DNA from: Devosia yakushimensis
Lineage (GTDB): Bacteria; Pseudomonadota; Alphaproteobacteria; Rhizobiales; Devosiaceae
Direction: 5' to 3'
NCBI RefSeq assembly: GCF_030159855.1
Contig: NZ_BSNG01000001.1
Span: forward strand, 124,001 to 188,000
Length of the DNA stretch: 64,000 bases
A model generated the notes under the pieces. The model was not told the DNA's origin. It saw only the letters and a list, made by a program, of their open reading frames with translations, and made no database searches. Each line of letters opens with the position of its first letter. Within the stretch, counting starts at the first letter, position 1. Both the position numbers and the translations under genes were made by a program. Positions 41,342 to 50,152 of the stretch are shown here, piece after piece.

Positions 41342-42250
41342 CTACCGCCCCCGGATTTCCTTGAGCGCCGTCAACCGATCCGACACCGACCCTCGGCGCT
41401 TGCTCGGTTTCGGCGCAGGCAGCAGGTCTACCTTCTCGCCATCGTCGGCAAAGCGCTGGACGCGCTCGAAGAGGCTTTCTTCCTGGGTTTCGGTCAGTGC
41501 CGGCTGATGGTCGGCGGCATAGACCAGACGGCCGACGCTGGCGGCGATATCGCCCAGCCGCTGGCGCAATTGGCCCTCGTCGACCCGGTCGGTGTCCCAA
41601 TCGGCCAGAATCGCGGATTGCACCGCCAGAACCTTGGCGCGCAGCGTTTCCGTTTCGGCCTCGAGGTTCAGCTTGTCGGCCAGCGGCTCTTCGGGATCGG
41701 CCTCGGCCAATAGGGCATTGAGGCGGGTTTCGGCGCTGGCAATGCTGGCTTCGGCCGTGCTCAGCGTATCGGGCTCCGGCTCGGGCTCGTGCGCCGGCTG
41801 GCGCAGGGCGCTCAGCTCGGCCTTGCTGGTATCGAGCTCGCGGTCGCGCATGCGCAGGCGCTGCGCCAGGTCGGTGTTTTCGCGTTCCAGCTCGGTGACG
41901 CGGCCGCGCAATTGCTCGCCCCGCCCTTCGAGTTCCTCGACAATGGTCTGGTGCTGTTCACGCTCGGTCCTGAGCGCCCCGGCATTGTCGCTGCCATGGC
42001 TCAACTGCTCGGCCAGGCGCTTGCGCAGCGATTCGACATTCATTTCCAGCTTGCGGGTGGATAGGGCGTATTCGGCCCGCAATTGGTCCTTGTCGGCGCG
42101 GAATTCGGCCATGGTAATGGGCGTGGCGGCTTCGATACGCCGCTTGGTCAGCCGCACCGCGCGCTTCCACACTGCCGGTATGACGATCAGCCCGACAAGC
42201 GCAGCGACCAGCAGCCCCAGGGCGAAATACATGATGTTTTCGATCATCAT
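41342..42250 (-). CDS. Membrane-anchored coiled-coil protein, conserved hypothetical
   Basis: A 302-residue protein with one N-terminal membrane helix (YFALGLLVAALVGLIVIPAVW). A conserved segment follows (LTKRRIEAATPITMAEFRAD), then a long coiled coil from about residue 50 to 145 and a charged C-terminal region. The N-terminal layout is shared with hypotheticals across Rhizobiales. The cytoplasmic coiled coil suggests a scaffold or envelope-associated role, but none is established. A second ATG lies 3 bases in. Confidence 0.8.
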   Translation of the reverse strand: MMIENIMYFALGLLVAALVGLIVIPAVWKRAVRLTKRRIEAATPITMAEFRADKDQLRAEYALSTRKLEMNVESLRKRLAEQLSHGSDNAGALRTEREQHQTIVEELEGRGEQLRGRVTELERENTDLAQRLRMRDRELDTSKAELSALRQPAHEPEPEPDTLSTAEASIASAETRLNALLAEADPEEPLADKLNLEAETETLRAKVLAVQSAILADWDTDRVDEGQLRQRLGDIAASVGRLVYAADHQPALTETQEESLFERVQRFADDGEKVDLLPAPKPSKRRGSVSDRLTALKEIRGR

Positions 42251-42547
42251 CCTGCGTAATCCGAGGCCATGCGCTTCGGCTCATCCTTGTGAGCTGTTTC
42301 TGTCTGGCAGCAAAGCCCGGCTAGAGCCATCTTTGCCACTGATTAACCCTAACGGGTTTGTCCGGTTCCGTCACCGGCAGCTGCCGAATCCCGGGGGTCT
42401 GGGCATGAGAACCATACATGGCGGTGATTAATGCCATGGTACCGGCAAAAGCCCGAGTCAGAAAAGCTTGAGTTGACTGCCGCGGGCGCGTCAAAGTGCT
42501 GGGCGGAGCGGCCGGGAGGGTCGCCGGAGGCATTGAGGTTCAGATAA
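42251..42547. other. Intergenic region, no gene seen
   Basis: A 297-bp gap between divergent genes. Short frames on the - strand (for example 42321-42533) are Arg/Pro/Thr-rich with no ribosome site and look like chance. It probably holds the promoters of both flanking genes; I recognise no operator. Confidence 0.4.
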
Positions 42548-43447
42548 ATGACGGAACGTCTATCGGGCATGTTTGCGGCCCTGATGACCGGTTTGAGCGA
42601 GCAGGGCGAATTCGATCCCCGGCGCCAGCGCAATATCAATGAATATGTGCTGCGCCAGGGTCTTGCCGGGCTCTATGTCGGCGGCAGCAGCGGAGAATCG
42701 GGGCTGCTGACCAGCGAGGAGCTGCTGGCCCAGCAAGGCATCGTGGCCGAAAGCGCCGCGGCGTCGGGCGCGGTGCTGATTGCCCATGTCGGCATGGCCA
42801 ATCTGCGCGACTCGATCAGCCTTGCCCGCAATGCCGAGCGGCTGGGCTACCAGGCGCTTTCGGCGCTGCCGCCGCATTCCTATCCCTTTTCCGACGCGGA
42901 AATCTTCGCCTATTATCAAGGCCTTGCCGCCGCGACGGCGCTGCCGATGATCGTTTATGAAATTCCGCTGCGGACCGGGCGGCCGCTGCCGCTGGACTTG
43001 CTCGTGCGCCTGCTCGACATTCCCAATGTCGCGGGCATCAAATTCACTTCCACGGACCTGTTCAAATATGCCCGCCTGCGGCGGCGGCGGCCGGACAGGG
43101 TCTATTATTACGGTTTTGACGAGATCTATGCCGCCGCCGCGGCCCTGGGGACGGATGGCGGCATCGGTACGACCTACAATATCTTGGGCAAGCTTTATGT
43201 GGCGATCGACCAGGCCGTTCGGTCGAGCCAGCTCGACCGTGCCCAGTCCTTGCAGCAATTGTCGCAGGATTTTGTCGAGGCCCTGCTGGATTTCGGTGTC
43301 CTGCCAGGCATGAAGGCGGCTTTCCGGGCCATCGGCGTCGATTGCGGCCCCACCCGATTGCCGCTCGATCTGGCCGCGTCCGGCGCGGAAGCAAAAATGG
43401 GCGAGGTCTTGGCCCGCCCGGCGATCAACGAATGGCTGACTGTGTGA
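42548..43447 (+). CDS. DapA/NanA-family class I aldolase (N-acetylneuraminate lyase-like)
   Basis: A 299-residue TIM-barrel protein. The early LAGLYVGGSSGESGLLTSEE, the tyrosine motif MIVYEIPLRTG and the Schiff-base lysine in VAGIKFTSTDLF place it nearer N-acetylneuraminate lyases (GLYVGGSTGE) than true dihydrodipicolinate synthases. It probably cleaves a 2-keto-3-deoxy sugar acid to pyruvate. It stands alone, with no sialate or sugar-acid genes nearby. It differs from the hydroxyproline-type paralogue at 19823. Confidence 0.85.
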   Translation: MTERLSGMFAALMTGLSEQGEFDPRRQRNINEYVLRQGLAGLYVGGSSGESGLLTSEELLAQQGIVAESAAASGAVLIAHVGMANLRDSISLARNAERLGYQALSALPPHSYPFSDAEIFAYYQGLAAATALPMIVYEIPLRTGRPLPLDLLVRLLDIPNVAGIKFTSTDLFKYARLRRRRPDRVYYYGFDEIYAAAAALGTDGGIGTTYNILGKLYVAIDQAVRSSQLDRAQSLQQLSQDFVEALLDFGVLPGMKAAFRAIGVDCGPTRLPLDLAASGAEAKMGEVLARPAINEWLTV

Positions 43448-43528
43448 GGGCGGGGGCGCACAAATCGCTGCACCACCCACAAGACTCCTGCAACGGAAGT
43501 GTTCTGAGGACTCGCATCACCCACCGTG

Positions 43529-43627
43529 TCATTCCGGCGAAGGCCGGAATCCATGTCCGCATGCTTCCACTGGTACCGGCGTTCGAGGGTACTTCACAGC
43601 ATGGATCCCGGCCTTCGCCGGGATGAC
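43529..43627. repeat. Paired CATTCCGG-type inverted repeat
   Basis: Arms at 43529-43556 and 43600-43627 are reverse complements with two mismatches over 28 bases; each arm contains the palindromic core CCGGCGAAGGCCGG. It lies between the aldolase gene and the facing DUF1134 gene, where it could end both transcripts. Confidence 0.82.
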
Positions 43628-43690
43628 ACCGTGTTCTTGAAGGCGTCTGAAGCAAAAACCTGACGCCAAATTGCCCAGTTGATATCCCGA

Positions 43691-44257
43691 TCAGAACGGG
43701 TTCCAGGTCGGCTCGTTGGTGAAGTTGAGATAGCCGATATTGATGCCCAGCCGGGCGCCCACGCCCGAGCGGATCGGCACCATCACCACATCGCCGCGCT
43801 TGATCACCGTCATGCCGAAGCCGCCGATGACATAGGCGGAGCCGTTGACGCCGGCATAGCGCCCCAGCACGTCCTGAATTTGGGAGAGATTGTAGACCAG
43901 CATCATGACCTTGGAGCCGTCGCCACCAATGTCGAAGCCGATCGAGGGGCCCTGCCAAAAGACGGCATATTGGCCCACATTGCGCGTATAGACCGTGCCT
44001 TCGCCATAGCGGGCGCCAGCAAACAGGGCCCCGCCGGCATCCTCGCCCAGAATATAGCCATTGGGCAGGCCGAACTGGCTCACCGCCCGTTCCACGATGG
44101 AGGCCAGGCCCTGCGAGGTGGAGCCGAAGAACTGCTTGCCGCTCTCGACCAGTTCCTCGCCCGAATAGCTGTCGCTGAGCGAGCCTTGGGCGAAAGCCGT
44201 GGCAGGGGCCAGCAGGGATGCAAGCAGGGCGAGTGTGACAAGGATGCGCTTGAGCAT
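43691..44257 (-). CDS. DUF1134 periplasmic protein, EipA-like
   Basis: A 188-residue secreted protein; the ATG at 44257 gives a clean signal peptide (KRILVTLALLASLLAPATAFA). The mature domain has GKQFFGSTSQGLASIVERAV, GARYGEGTVYTRNVGQYAVF and GPSIGFDIGGDGSKVMMLVY, which is DUF1134. The Brucella member, EipA, is a small beta-barrel periplasmic protein needed for envelope integrity and under CtrA control. CtrA-pathway genes are nearby here, but I do not see a clear CtrA site in the 102-bp upstream gap. Confidence 0.88.
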   Translation of the reverse strand: MLKRILVTLALLASLLAPATAFAQGSLSDSYSGEELVESGKQFFGSTSQGLASIVERAVSQFGLPNGYILGEDAGGALFAGARYGEGTVYTRNVGQYAVFWQGPSIGFDIGGDGSKVMMLVYNLSQIQDVLGRYAGVNGSAYVIGGFGMTVIKRGDVVMVPIRSGVGARLGINIGYLNFTNEPTWNPF

Positions 44258-44359
44258 GGACGAACTCCTGGCGGGCGGCGCGGCCGCAATTACGGGGACC
44301 TTAAGGTTTGTTACCCAAAATCCGCTTCTGGCTGCACAAGGCAGGCCAATAGTGGCTCG

Positions 44360-44860
44360 ATGATGAAGCAAAGCTGTAAACAAATCTTAACCATGCTTGC
44401 CTTTGTTCTGCCGCTTTTCGGGGCGTTTTCCGGCGCAATCGCGCCTGTGCGGGCGCAGTCGGTGGTCACCGCAATCGTCACTGATCCGCTGACCGGCATT
44501 GCCATTTTCGGCATGGACCCGGTGTCCTATTTCGTCGAACCGGCACCCCTGCTGGGGCGGGGCGATATCGAATATGTGTGGGGCGGGGTGGCGTGGAATT
44601 TCGCCAGTGCTGCCAATCGCGACATCTTCATGCGGGCCCCGGAAACCTACGCTCCCCAATTCGGCGGGCACGGCGCCATGGCCATGGCGCGGGGGTTCCT
44701 GTCCGACAGCGACCCGCGCATCTATACCGTGTTCAAGCAGCGGCTTTACCTCTTCTATTCCCCCGGCAATCGCGAGGCATTCCTGCTCGCGCCCGATGCT
44801 GCGGCGATCAAGGCGGAAGAGAATTGGCAGGTTCTGTCCAAAACGCTCTCCACGCAGTAG
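44360..44860 (+). CDS. Secreted YHS-domain protein
   Basis: A 166-residue protein with a signal peptide (LTMLAFVLPLFGAFSGAIA, cleavage near PVRAQ). A YHS-like domain follows: IAIFGMDPVSYFVEPAPLLG, VWGGVAWNFASAANRDIFM and APETYAPQFGGHGAMAMARG. YHS domains occur in copper and other metal-related proteins, but the usual Cys of some YHS proteins is missing, so metal binding is unproved. It is divergent from the EipA-like gene and followed by chpT. Confidence 0.82.
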   Translation: MMKQSCKQILTMLAFVLPLFGAFSGAIAPVRAQSVVTAIVTDPLTGIAIFGMDPVSYFVEPAPLLGRGDIEYVWGGVAWNFASAANRDIFMRAPETYAPQFGGHGAMAMARGFLSDSDPRIYTVFKQRLYLFYSPGNREAFLLAPDAAAIKAEENWQVLSKTLSTQ

Positions 44861-44923
44861 TGCGAAAGGCCATCCGCCACTAAAGTTCCTGTTAGTGATT
44901 CCCTGCCGCTTCCGGAGACATTC

Positions 44924-45604
44924 ATGGCTGACATTATCGAGCTCAAGGCCACCGATCTGGCCGCCATGCTGTGTAGCCGGGTCTGCCACGACCTGATCAA
45001 CCCGATCGGGGCCATCGGCAACGGGCTCGAAGTGCTGGGCGATCCCAACCAGGGGGACATGGCCGAAGGCGCGCGCGATCTCATTGCCAGCGCTGCCAAG
45101 CAGAGCCGGGCCAAGCTCGAATTCGCCCGATTGGCCTATGGCGCGTCCTCGACCTCGGGCACCGATATCGATACGCGTGAATGCGAGCGCGTGGCCCGTA
45201 TCCTGTTCGAAATCGAAAAGGCCGATCTCGACTGGCAGGTGCCGCTGATCCTGTTGCCCAAGCACAAGGCCAAGCTCTTCATGAATATGCTGCTGATCGC
45301 GGCCGGCTCGGTGCCGCGCGGCGGGCAGGTGGCGGCTTCGATCACCGGCGAAGCGGGCCAGGAGAAATTCGCCTTCACCTCCAAGAGCGATCCGGAAAAG
45401 CGGCAGAAGACGCTGGTACCCTCCGGTTCGGCGGGGTTGCTTTCGGGTACGCCCGAGGAGGGCTTTGTCGATGCCCGGGGCATTCAGCCCTTCTATACCG
45501 GGCTGCTCGCGCGCATGACCGATATGGATATCGCCATCGGGTTGGAAAACGACCAGTTTTTCCTCACCGCGACACCAAAAGCTGTGGTTGCAGCGGCTGA
45601 ATGA
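44924..45604 (+). CDS. chpT: Histidine phosphotransferase ChpT
   Basis: A 226-residue dimeric phosphotransferase of the CckA-ChpT-CtrA/CpdR relay that controls the alphaproteobacterial cell cycle. The phospho-accepting His lies in LAAMLCSRVCHDLINPIGAI near residue 22, followed by a degenerate Bergerat-like C-terminal domain (HKAKLFMNMLLIAAGSVPRG). It passes phosphate to CtrA, encoded 4 kb downstream. A receiver-domain gene follows at 45684. Confidence 0.94.
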   Translation: MADIIELKATDLAAMLCSRVCHDLINPIGAIGNGLEVLGDPNQGDMAEGARDLIASAAKQSRAKLEFARLAYGASSTSGTDIDTRECERVARILFEIEKADLDWQVPLILLPKHKAKLFMNMLLIAAGSVPRGGQVAASITGEAGQEKFAFTSKSDPEKRQKTLVPSGSAGLLSGTPEEGFVDARGIQPFYTGLLARMTDMDIAIGLENDQFFLTATPKAVVAAAE

Positions 45605-45683
45605 GCACAGTCTGCTAACCAATTCCTAAGCGAGGTGGCGCTAAGGTGCACAATGTGTGAGCCGATGCGGAGCCCGCCCGGAG

Positions 45684-46049
45684 ATGAAATCCTGCCTGAT
45701 CGTCGATGATTCTACAGTCGTGCGCAAAGTCGCGCGGCGGATATTGGAAGATCTCGACTATATCGTTGAAGAAGCCGAAGACGGGCAGGAAGCATTCGAC
45801 AAATGCCGGCAGGAAATGCCGGACGCCATTTTGCTTGATTGGCAGATGCCGATCATGAGCGGACTGGAATTTCTCAAGCTGCTGCGTGCCTATATTGGCG
45901 GCGAGAAGCCGCATGTCGTCTATTGTACTGTCGAAAACGACATCGGCGCCATCGCCATGGCCCTCAAGGCCGGTGCCAGCGACTACATGATGAAGCCCTT
46001 CGACCGCCGCATCCTCGAAGCCAAATTCGAGCCGGACCTGGCCGCCTAA
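45684..46049 (+). CDS. Single-domain response regulator next to chpT
   Basis: A 121-residue stand-alone receiver. Phospho-acceptor Asp52 is in ILLDWQMPIMSG, the acidic pair is in LIVDDST, the Thr is in VYCTVEN and the Lys is in YMMKPFDRRILEAKF. It is CheY-like rather than CpdR- or DivK-like in sequence. The ATG at 45684 follows a GGAGA ribosome site; the frame from 45657 adds 9 unlikely residues. The chpT neighbourhood suggests it belongs to the same phosphorelay. The stop overlaps the stop of the facing sigma-factor gene by 4 bases. Confidence 0.88.
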   Translation: MKSCLIVDDSTVVRKVARRILEDLDYIVEEAEDGQEAFDKCRQEMPDAILLDWQMPIMSGLEFLKLLRAYIGGEKPHVVYCTVENDIGAIAMALKAGASDYMMKPFDRRILEAKFEPDLAA

Positions 46050-47305
46050 CCGGCCTCGGCACGGTTGAGCAGATACGCTTTTTCTCGTTCATTATGAGTG
46101 AGTTGCGCCGCGCGGCGGAACTCCAGCATGGCCTCGGTGTGCCGTCCCAATTTGCTCAACATATCCCCGCGCACGCCATAGAGCAGATGATAGTTCTTGA
46201 GCGCAGGGTCATCCTTGATCGAGTCGATCAATACCAATGCCGCGGCTGGCCCTTCGGCCATGGAGATCGCTACCGCCCGGTTCAGCTCGATCACCGGCGA
46301 CGGCGTCACCTGCGCCAGCCGGGCATAGAGGGCAACGATACGAGCCCAGTCGGTGTCTTCAGCATGGCGGGCACGGGCATGGCAGGCGGCGATGGCGGCT
46401 TGCAGGGCATAGGGGGCGTCGGCGCCGTCCAGTTCCTCAGCTCGCGCCAAAGCCGCGAGGCCGCGGCGGATCAGCAATTGGTCCCAGCGGGCGCGGTCCT
46501 GATCCTGCAGGAGAATGGGATGGCCCTTGGCGTCCGTCCGTGCGCCGAGGCGGGACGACTGGATTTCCATCAGCGCCACCAAAGCATGCACTTCGGGCTC
46601 GTCGGGTGCCAGGCGCGCCAGAATGCGGCCCAGGCGGGTGGCTTCCTCGCAGAGCTGGGGGCGGATCCAGTCGTCGCCTGCCGTGGCGGAATAACCCTCG
46701 TTAAAGATCAAGTAGAGCACGCCGAGCACCGAGGCGAGCCGTTCGGCGCGCTCGGGTCCACGCGGCACCTCGAAGGGGATATTGGCGTCGGCAATGGTCT
46801 TTTTGGCCCGCACGATGCGCTGACCAATGGTCGGCTCGGCGGCGAGGAAAGCGCGGGCGATCTCCTCCGTGGTGAGGCCACCCAGCAGACGCAGGGTGAG
46901 CGCGACACGGGATTCGGCCGGCAGGATGGGATGGCAGGAGGTGAAGATCAGGCGCAGCAGATCATCCCCGACATCGTCATCCATGGCGTCATGCAGGGCT
47001 TCGACATGGTCGGGGACATCGGTTTCAATGCCATGGCCGACCTCGACCAGCTTGGTGGCCGCCATTTTCTTGTGCCGGAAATAATCGATGGCACGGCGCT
47101 TGGCGGTCTGGGTCAGCCAGGCGCCCGGATTTTTGGGCACGCCGCCTTCCGGCCAGTTCTTGAGCGCTATGACCAGCGCGTCCTGCGCCAGCTCCTCGGC
47201 CAGCGAGATATCGCGCACCATGCGGGTGAGACTGGCGATCAGCCGTGGCTGTTCGAGCTTCCAGACGGCGGTGATGGCGCGGTGGGCTTCGGACTGGCTG
47301 GTCAT
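46046..47305 (-). CDS. ECF-like RNA polymerase sigma factor with C-terminal extension (ECF42/SigF-DUF6596 type)
   Basis: A 419-residue protein. The N-terminal 160 residues are an ECF sigma factor: region 2 has LAEELAQDALVIALKNWPEG and LTQTAKRRAIDYFRHKK, and region 4 has ALTLRLLGGLTTEEIARAFL. A long helical TPR-like C-terminal half follows (ASVLGVLYLIFNEGYSATAG is diagnostic). In the ECF42 group this extension replaces an anti-sigma factor, and the partner is a YciI/DGPF protein, which is present immediately upstream at 47404. The ATG at 47305 is chosen over the longer frame. Confidence 0.92.
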   Translation of the reverse strand: MTSQSEAHRAITAVWKLEQPRLIASLTRMVRDISLAEELAQDALVIALKNWPEGGVPKNPGAWLTQTAKRRAIDYFRHKKMAATKLVEVGHGIETDVPDHVEALHDAMDDDVGDDLLRLIFTSCHPILPAESRVALTLRLLGGLTTEEIARAFLAAEPTIGQRIVRAKKTIADANIPFEVPRGPERAERLASVLGVLYLIFNEGYSATAGDDWIRPQLCEEATRLGRILARLAPDEPEVHALVALMEIQSSRLGARTDAKGHPILLQDQDRARWDQLLIRRGLAALARAEELDGADAPYALQAAIAACHARARHAEDTDWARIVALYARLAQVTPSPVIELNRAVAISMAEGPAAALVLIDSIKDDPALKNYHLLYGVRGDMLSKLGRHTEAMLEFRRAAQLTHNEREKAYLLNRAEAG

Positions 47306-47403
47306 GGCGGGATGAAAGCAGGATGGACCGACCAGCGCAAGCGGGCGGACGCGCAAGATTACCCCGGTCTTTTGCCCGGGCGGTAACATAGTGGCCGCCA
47401 ACC

Positions 47404-47832
47404 CTATCTGGTCAATGGCCGCTGCGTCTGGTCGCGCCAGGACTGTTCGCGTTGAAGGTGGTCCCGGGCGGAGCCCTCCGCAACGAAATCCGCGGTTTCG
47501 AAGACCTGACGTAGTTCGATTTCTTCGCCGCTCTCAAAGGGAAGGCGGCGGCACCAGGCAAGCGCCTCGTCGCGCGACTTGACGTCGATCAGCCAGAAGC
47601 CGGCCAGCAGCTCGCTCGTCTGCGGGAAGGGGCCCTCGGTAAGGGTAAGCCGATTGCCGTCGAAACGGAGGCGAACCCCTTTGCCGGAGGCCATCAGGCC
47701 CTCGCCATGCAGCAGCACGCCGGCGTCGATCAGGGCTTCGTTATAGCGACCCATGGCCACAAGTGCGTCGGAGGCGGGCATGGCGCCCGCCTCGCTTTCC
47801 GGTGTGGCTTTGACAAGGATCATGAAGCGCAT
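47404..47832 (-). CDS. YciI/DGPF-family protein
   Basis: A 142-residue protein: MRFMILVKATPESEAGAMPA at the N-terminus, FDGNRLTLTEGPFPQTSELL in the middle and AGFWLIDVKSRDEALAWCRR, all typical of the YCII-related family. Such proteins are regular neighbours and predicted targets or partners of ECF42 sigma factors, and may act as small redox or chlorodehalogenase-like enzymes. It lies 20 bases after the hydrolase gene and 98 bases before the sigma-factor gene. Confidence 0.9.
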   Translation of the reverse strand: MRFMILVKATPESEAGAMPASDALVAMGRYNEALIDAGVLLHGEGLMASGKGVRLRFDGNRLTLTEGPFPQTSELLAGFWLIDVKSRDEALAWCRRLPFESGEEIELRQVFETADFVAEGSARDHLQREQSWRDQTQRPLTR

Positions 47833-47852
47833 TTCACTGTCCTTTCAAGAGG

Positions 47853-48719
47853 TTACTGCATGAACCCGGCTGGAGTCTCGCCCTGGAGAAAGGGCTCGAT
47901 AAAGGCATGCAGCAATTCGACCTGGTTGATGACGGCCGTGTGGGAGGTGGCGGGAAGCACGGCCAGGCGCGAGGCCGGCAGCGGTTCACCCATGTCGCCC
48001 ATCACACCGCCGCCGAGCAGGCGGAACAGGGCGACATTGTGCTCAAGCGTCGAGACATCGGCGTCCCCGGCAATGATCAGCATGGGCGCCTTGAGGACCT
48101 TGACGTCGGCCTCCCAGGCCATTGGCTCTTTTTCCAGGGCGATCAGTTTTTCGACCAGGGCGCGGAAGCCATCCTTGTTTACGGCCAGCTTCTTGTATTC
48201 ATCCTCCATCGGGGTGCCCACGAACATTTCGGGCGCCATCTGCGGGATGAAGGCGGTGAAGGCTGGCTGCCAGCCGGAGACGTCGTAGGCTACCGAGGCG
48301 GCCACCAATTGGTCGACTTTTTCGGGGTGGCGGATGGCCAGTTGCAGAGCGGCGGCCGAGCCCATGGAATAGCCGAAGACGTCGGCCTTTTCGAGTTCGA
48401 CGGCATCCATGAAGGCGGCAACGTCATCGGCCAGGTTGGGATAGGTGATCGGCCGGTCGATATCGGTGGTGCGGCCATGGCCCTGGAATTCGAGGGCATA
48501 GACGGTGTGGGTCTCGGCCAATTTGGGGATGATCTCGCCCATGCTCGGAATATTCATATAGGCGCCATGCAGGACGACCAGCGGGTCGCCGGAGCCGGAG
48601 ACCTCATAATACATCTGCATGCCATTGACCTCGATGGTGTCGCCCTTGGGTTCGGACTGGGCGAAGGCGGTGCTGGTCAAGAGGGTCGTGGCGGCGATGA
48701 TGGCGGCGGTGCGGAACAT
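47853..48719 (-). CDS. Secreted alpha/beta hydrolase
   Basis: A 288-residue exported hydrolase with a signal peptide (FRTAAIIAATTLLTSTAFAQ). The nucleophile serine is in FGYSMGSAAALQL, the acid is likely in IIAGDADVST and the histidine is in LPATSHTAVINQ; the oxyanion loop is VLHGAYMN. The ATG at 48719 has GAGGAGA upstream. It begins the unit that continues with the YciI and sigma-factor genes, so it may be part of the stress response they control. The substrate is unknown. Confidence 0.9.
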   Translation of the reverse strand: MFRTAAIIAATTLLTSTAFAQSEPKGDTIEVNGMQMYYEVSGSGDPLVVLHGAYMNIPSMGEIIPKLAETHTVYALEFQGHGRTTDIDRPITYPNLADDVAAFMDAVELEKADVFGYSMGSAAALQLAIRHPEKVDQLVAASVAYDVSGWQPAFTAFIPQMAPEMFVGTPMEDEYKKLAVNKDGFRALVEKLIALEKEPMAWEADVKVLKAPMLIIAGDADVSTLEHNVALFRLLGGGVMGDMGEPLPASRLAVLPATSHTAVINQVELLHAFIEPFLQGETPAGFMQ

Positions 48720-48806
48720 GAATGTCTCCTCAGATTGGGTGTTCTGAGCAGACAACGATTGGCGCGCGCAGATTTCGACATGGCGCACAAAGATTTTGTT
48801 CCGGCG

Positions 48807-49337
48807 TCAGGCCGGAGCGGTCAATCCGAGCTTACTGGCGTTGGCCAGGCACCGCGCCACGATCAGGCGGTGGAGGGGGTAGACCAGGGCGAGATAGGCG
48901 CGGCCGAAAAAATTGTGCGGCCTGACCCAGGTGCTGAGGCTCACGCAATCGGCGGTTTCGTCCTTGAGAATGGAGACGCGGAAATCGAGATGCTTGTCAT
49001 TCGTGCCCAGGATCACTTCGTCGGCCGTGGCCGAATGGACCGCGAAAATGCCGGAATAGCTGCAGGTGTTGATCTGCTCGCGGGTTGGAGCGGCAATGTC
49101 GCGCGCAGTGCCGGTCTTGAGGCCGAAGGGCGCCATCAGCAGGTTGCGCAGTCCGAGCAGCACCCGCACCCAGCCGGGCATGTTGAAGAAGATGGCGATG
49201 GTCAGCCCGGCCGCGTCGGGGGCGGGATGGGGCAGGGGGACGCTCTGGCTGTCGAGGAAATCCCCTGCCTGGAAGTAGGTCATCAGGGCGCCGTCCGGCG
49301 GGTAGCGATAGGGCTTGCCCATTGGTGTGTTCTCCAT
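48807..49337 (-). CDS. DUF2867-family protein
   Basis: A 176-residue protein with blocks GLTIAIFFNMPGWVRVLLGL, YSGIFAVHSATADEVILGTN and FFGRAYLALVYPLHRLIVAR, matching the DUF2867 family. The fold is probably START/polyketide-cyclase-like; the function is unknown. ATG at 49337, with an alternative at 49322. It lies between the hydrolase unit and ctrA on the same strand. Confidence 0.82.
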   Translation of the reverse strand: MENTPMGKPYRYPPDGALMTYFQAGDFLDSQSVPLPHPAPDAAGLTIAIFFNMPGWVRVLLGLRNLLMAPFGLKTGTARDIAAPTREQINTCSYSGIFAVHSATADEVILGTNDKHLDFRVSILKDETADCVSLSTWVRPHNFFGRAYLALVYPLHRLIVARCLANASKLGLTAPA

Positions 49338-49444
49338 CGTCACCCCGAGGCTAGTGGAGGCACCAAGCAAAAGCCCCGCGCGACACTGTCGCACGGGGCT
49401 GGTGAATTGTCGCAGTGGGCGATGCGGTCGCCCGCAGCGGCCTA

Positions 49445-50152
49445 TCAGGCGACGTTTTCGGCGTAAGCTTCGTTTTCGTCGGGCTCGCGCAGCACATAGC
49501 CACGGCCCCAGACGGTTTCGATGTAGTTCTTGCCGCCGGTCGCAACGGAAAGCTTCTTGCGCAGCTTGCAGATGAACACGTCGATGATCTTGAGTTCGGG
49601 CTCATCCATGCCACCATAGAGGTGGTTGAGGAACATTTCCTTGGTGAGCGTGGTACCTTTGCGGAGCGAGAGCAGCTCCAGCATCTGGTATTCCTTGCCG
49701 GTGAGGTGCACGCGTTGGGTCTGAACTTCGACGGTCTTGGTGTCGAGGTTGACCGTGAGGTCGCCGGTCTGGATGACCGACTGGGCGTGGCCCTTGGAGC
49801 GGCGGACGATGGCGTGGATGCGGGCGACCAGTTCGTCCTTGTGGAACGGCTTGGTCATGTAGTCATCGGCGCCGAAGCCGAGGCCGCGAACTTTATCCTC
49901 GATACCGGCCAGGCCGGACAGGATGAGAATCGGGGTCTGTACCTTGGCGACGCGGAGGGTGCGGAGCACCTCGTAACCGCTCATGTCAGGCAGGTTCAGA
50001 TCCAGAAGGATGATGTCGTAATCGTAGAGTTTTCCGAGATCGACGCCTTCTTCACCGAGATCGGTGGTGTAGACGTTGAAGCTTTCGGACTTGAGCATCA
50101 ACTCGATGCTCTGCGCTGTGGCGCTGTCGTCCTCAATAAGGAGTACCCGCAT
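49445..50152 (-). CDS. ctrA: Cell-cycle master response regulator CtrA
   Basis: A 235-residue OmpR-family regulator. The receiver has phospho-acceptor Asp51 (IILLDLNLPDMSGYEVLRTL) and KPFHKDELVARIHA; the winged helix has LTGKEYQMLELLSLRKGTTL and PELKIIDVFICKLRKKL. The ATG at 50152 gives the canonical start MRVLLIEDD. The C-terminus ends NEAYAENVA; the terminal hydrophobic residues fit ClpXP recognition as in Caulobacter. It receives phosphate from ChpT and controls division, motility and DNA-methylation genes. fliI-fliJ are divergent, a common Rhizobiales arrangement. Confidence 0.97.
   Translation of the reverse strand: MRVLLIEDDSATAQSIELMLKSESFNVYTTDLGEEGVDLGKLYDYDIILLDLNLPDMSGYEVLRTLRVAKVQTPILILSGLAGIEDKVRGLGFGADDYMTKPFHKDELVARIHAIVRRSKGHAQSVIQTGDLTVNLDTKTVEVQTQRVHLTGKEYQMLELLSLRKGTTLTKEMFLNHLYGGMDEPELKIIDVFICKLRKKLSVATGGKNYIETVWGRGYVLREPDENEAYAENVA

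Noticed and set aside
42321..42533. Small - strand frame between the coiled-coil and aldolase genes
   Set aside because: No signal peptide, domain or ribosome site, and two frames overlap there with similar chance composition.
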